DNA of 6,921 nucleotides from Acidobacteriota bacterium (GTDB taxonomy: Bacteria; Acidobacteriota; Vicinamibacteria; Vicinamibacterales; JACQTH01). Position numbers and translations under genes: made by a program. The stretch is from contig JACQTH010000479.1 of the NCBI GenBank assembly GCA_016210935.1, forward strand, positions 1 to 6,921, written 5' to 3'. Positions 5,279 to 6,921 of the stretch are shown here, one piece after another (the stretch's first letter is position 1; every line of letters begins with the position of its first letter). Below the pieces are notes generated by a model that did not search any database, was not told where the DNA came from, and was given only the letters and a program-made list of their open reading frames with translations.

Positions 5279-6921
5279 CGGCGCGCGGTGCCGCCACCGC
5301 CGCTATCGTCGGCCCGCGCCGCGGCGTCCGTCCGGCCGCTTCCGGCCTGCTTCACCCGGCGCTCGGCCGCCGGCCTGACGGTCTTGACCTTGGTCGGCCC
5401 AATCAACCGGTTCGTGGCGACCTGCTGGGCAATGGCGAGCACGTTGCTCGCGGACCAGTAGATGACCAGGCCGCTCGGCATCCACAGTCCCATGACCGTG
5501 AACATGATGGGCATCATCATCATCATCTTCTGCTGCATCGGATCCGTGCCGGTCGCGGGCGTCATCCTCTGCTGAACGAGCATCGTGACGCCCATGAAGA
5601 TCGGCCAGATATACAGCGGATCGCCGACCGACAGATCCTTGATCCACCACACGAACGGCGCGCCACGGATCTCGATCGCCTGCGACAGCAGGGCATAAAA
5701 CGCGAACAGCACCGGCATCGTCAGGACCATCGGAATGCAGCCGCTGGCCGGATTGACCCCGCGCTCGCGATACAGATTCATCAACTCCACCCGCATCTTC
5801 TGCGTTTCGGGGTCGGTCGATTTCAGCTTCGCGTAGCGATCCTGGATCGCCTTCACTTCCGGCTGCAGCTCCTGCATGCGTCGCATCGACACGACGCTCT
5901 TGTGGCGCAACGGGAACATCGCGACGTTAATCAGGACGGTCAGGATGATGATCGACCAGCCGTAGTTGCCGACGTATTGGTCGATCCACTTCAGCGCCTT
6001 CAACAGCGGCACCGCCAGCCACGAAAAGATGCCGAAATTGATCACCCGCACCAGCTCGGTGTCGGCCGCCTGCAACACGTCGAAATCCTTTGGGCCGAAG
6101 AAGAACTGCGCGGCCGACGGCGGTTGCGCAAACCGTGCGGTGTAGCCGACCAGCGTCGCAGCCGTCTCGCCCGAGGGCGCGGCCGGCGTGACCGCCTCAT
6201 ATTCGAGGCGCGCGGGGACTTGGGGTCCCACGATCGCCGCCAGAAAGTAGTGATCGTCGACGCCGCCGTAGCGGAACGGCCCTTCTTGCGCGGGTTGCTG
6301 CGCGAGGTCGCCGGTGTCAAGCCGTTCCACTCTCCCTGCGCGATGAACGATCCCTTCCGCCGCCTGCAGATAGCGGTTGACGACAGTCGTATCGCCGAGG
6401 CCCGGGCCCCAGACCACGGCTGGATTGAGCTGGCGGTCGTCAAGCCGGACGTCGGCGGAAAACTGAATGACGTACGACTCGGGCGTGAACACGAACGTCT
6501 TTCGCGCTCGCAAACCCGACGCGTCCGCGAAATCAAACGTGACGGTGGTGGGCGCCCTCGTCGCGTCGATCCGATCGCGGCCGGGGCCGCTGCGTTCAAA
6601 ACCTGCGGTGTTCAGGCGCTCGGAAACGGCCTGGTCTTCCACTCGCAACATGAACGGACGTGCCGCGCCGGCAGGCAGATTCTGAGGAACGAGATCGACC
6701 CGCTGACCAGCGTTGTCGGAGTACTTCTTCAGACGCCAGTGCCGCAGATGGGCGCCGCGCGTGGACAGGACAGCCTCGACGACCTTCGTGTCAATCGTGA
6801 TGTCGCGCGCGGGCGCGTCGGGGGTGATGTCGCGCGCCGGCGTTTCCAGCGGAGCCGGCATGGGCGCCGGCCTGACGCTTGTCGGACCAGCAGGTGTGGC
6901 CGCGGGAGTCGCCACGCCCGG
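5275..6921 (-). CDS. yidC: Membrane protein insertase YidC (partial, N-terminus beyond window edge)
   Basis: YidC (Oxa1/Alb3 family) inserts and folds inner-membrane proteins, alone or with SecYEG. The frame is open to the window edge. The GTG at 6915 is not the real start, because it falls in a Pro/Ala-rich linker that normally follows the first membrane helix, which is missing here. Numbering from that GTG, a periplasmic P1 beta-domain spans about 40-285, and the conserved insertase core follows with membrane segments near 291-308, 318-336, 394-412, 433-449 and 468-495. Family signatures include NPASGCIPMVLTMPVLFAFY (388-407), APFVWWIKDLS (419-429), TDPMQQKMMMMMPIMF (457-472) and MPSGLVIYWSASN (479-491). 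The position matching E. coli R366 in the hydrophilic groove is Asn (N330). The C-terminal tail is basic and glycine-rich. The P1 domain points to a Gram-negative-type envelope. The stop lies within a hairpin, 161 nt before khpB. Confidence 0.96.
   Translation of the reverse strand, partial: PGVATPAATPAGPTSVRPAPMPAPLETPARDITPDAPARDITIDTKVVEAVLSTRGAHLRHWRLKKYSDNAGQRVDLVPQNLPAGAARPFMLRVEDQAVSERLNTAGFERSGPGRDRIDATRAPTTVTFDFADASGLRARKTFVFTPESYVIQFSADVRLDDRQLNPAVVWGPGLGDTTVVNRYLQAAEGIVHRAGRVERLDTGDLAQQPAQEGPFRYGGVDDHYFLAAIVGPQVPARLEYEAVTPAAPSGETAATLVGYTARFAQPPSAAQFFFGPKDFDVLQAADTELVRVINFGIFSWLAVPLLKALKWIDQYVGNYGWSIIILTVLINVAMFPLRHKSVVSMRRMQELQPEVKAIQDRYAKLKSTDPETQKMRVELMNLYRERGVNPASGCIPMVLTMPVLFAFYALLSQAIEIRGAPFVWWIKDLSVGDPLYIWPIFMGVTMLVQQRMTPATGTDPMQQKMMMMMPIMFTVMGLWMPSGLVIYWSASNVLAIAQQVATNRLIGPTKVKTVRPAAERRVKQAGSGRTDAAARADDSGGGGTARR
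6797..6837. repeat. 27-bp-period direct repeat in the YidC linker
   Basis: GTGATGTCGCGCGC occurs at 6797-6810 and again at 6824-6837, 27 bp apart, so the reading frame is kept. It encodes the repeated PARDIT in the Pro/Ala-rich linker between the first membrane helix and the periplasmic domain. It looks like a small in-frame tandem duplication in a low-constraint region. Confidence 0.6.

Noticed and set aside
5512..5526. Run of five methionine codons in YidC as a possible repeat expansion
   Set aside because: Related YidC proteins have a Met-rich stretch after the DPMQQK motif, so this is family-typical rather than a local expansion.
1..6921. New defence, mobile or biosynthetic system
   Set aside because: All five coding regions are conserved housekeeping genes with intact core motifs. 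I see no transposase, integrase, CRISPR repeat, toxin-antitoxin pair or tRNA in the window.

Overview
The window carries the conserved chromosomal gene cluster yidC - khpB (jag) - mnmE - mnmG - rsmG, all on the minus strand, so transcription runs from high to low coordinates. It reads as core genome rather than an accessory island. I see no mobile element, CRISPR array, tRNA, rRNA or defence genes. The host looks like a GC-rich Gram-negative-type bacterium, because YidC has the large periplasmic domain typical of diderm bacteria. Gene order, protein flavour and a dispersed palindromic repeat remind me of Acidobacteriota (Vicinamibacteria-like soil lineages), but that is a low-to-moderate confidence impression without a database search.

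Layout from the upstream end: (1) 6921-5275, yidC, cut by the window edge so that its first membrane helix is missing. (2) 5274-5114, a 161-nt gap packed with palindromes. (3) 5113-4652, khpB, a short KH-R3H RNA-binding protein without the Jag_N domain and with a changed GxxG loop. (4) 4651-4216, a 436-nt non-coding gap with a REP-like palindrome, a perfect 8-bp hairpin and a possible -10 element right before mnmE. (5) 4215-2842, mnmE, overlapping by 4 nt (2842) 2845-953, mnmG. (6) 914-201, rsmG, whose last codons contain a textbook parS centromere site (205-220) and a perfect hairpin (222-240). (7) 200-1, an intergenic leader with a good sigma70-type promoter, a half-parS at its predicted start site and a long 5'-UTR stem-loop. 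The next gene lies just outside; by conserved synteny it is probably parA/soj.

How the genes work together: YidC inserts membrane proteins, and KhpB is an RNA-binding post-transcriptional regulator usually encoded next to it. MnmE and MnmG form the heterocomplex that installs the (carboxymethyl)aminomethyl group on U34 of tRNAs. RsmG methylates N7 of a guanine in the 530 loop of 16S rRNA. The parS site ties this translation cluster to chromosome segregation and suggests the window lies near the replication origin.

I did not find a new multi-gene system. The points most worth a second look are the parS/promoter arrangement at 70-240, the palindrome-rich yidC-khpB gap, and altered signature residues in KhpB and YidC.
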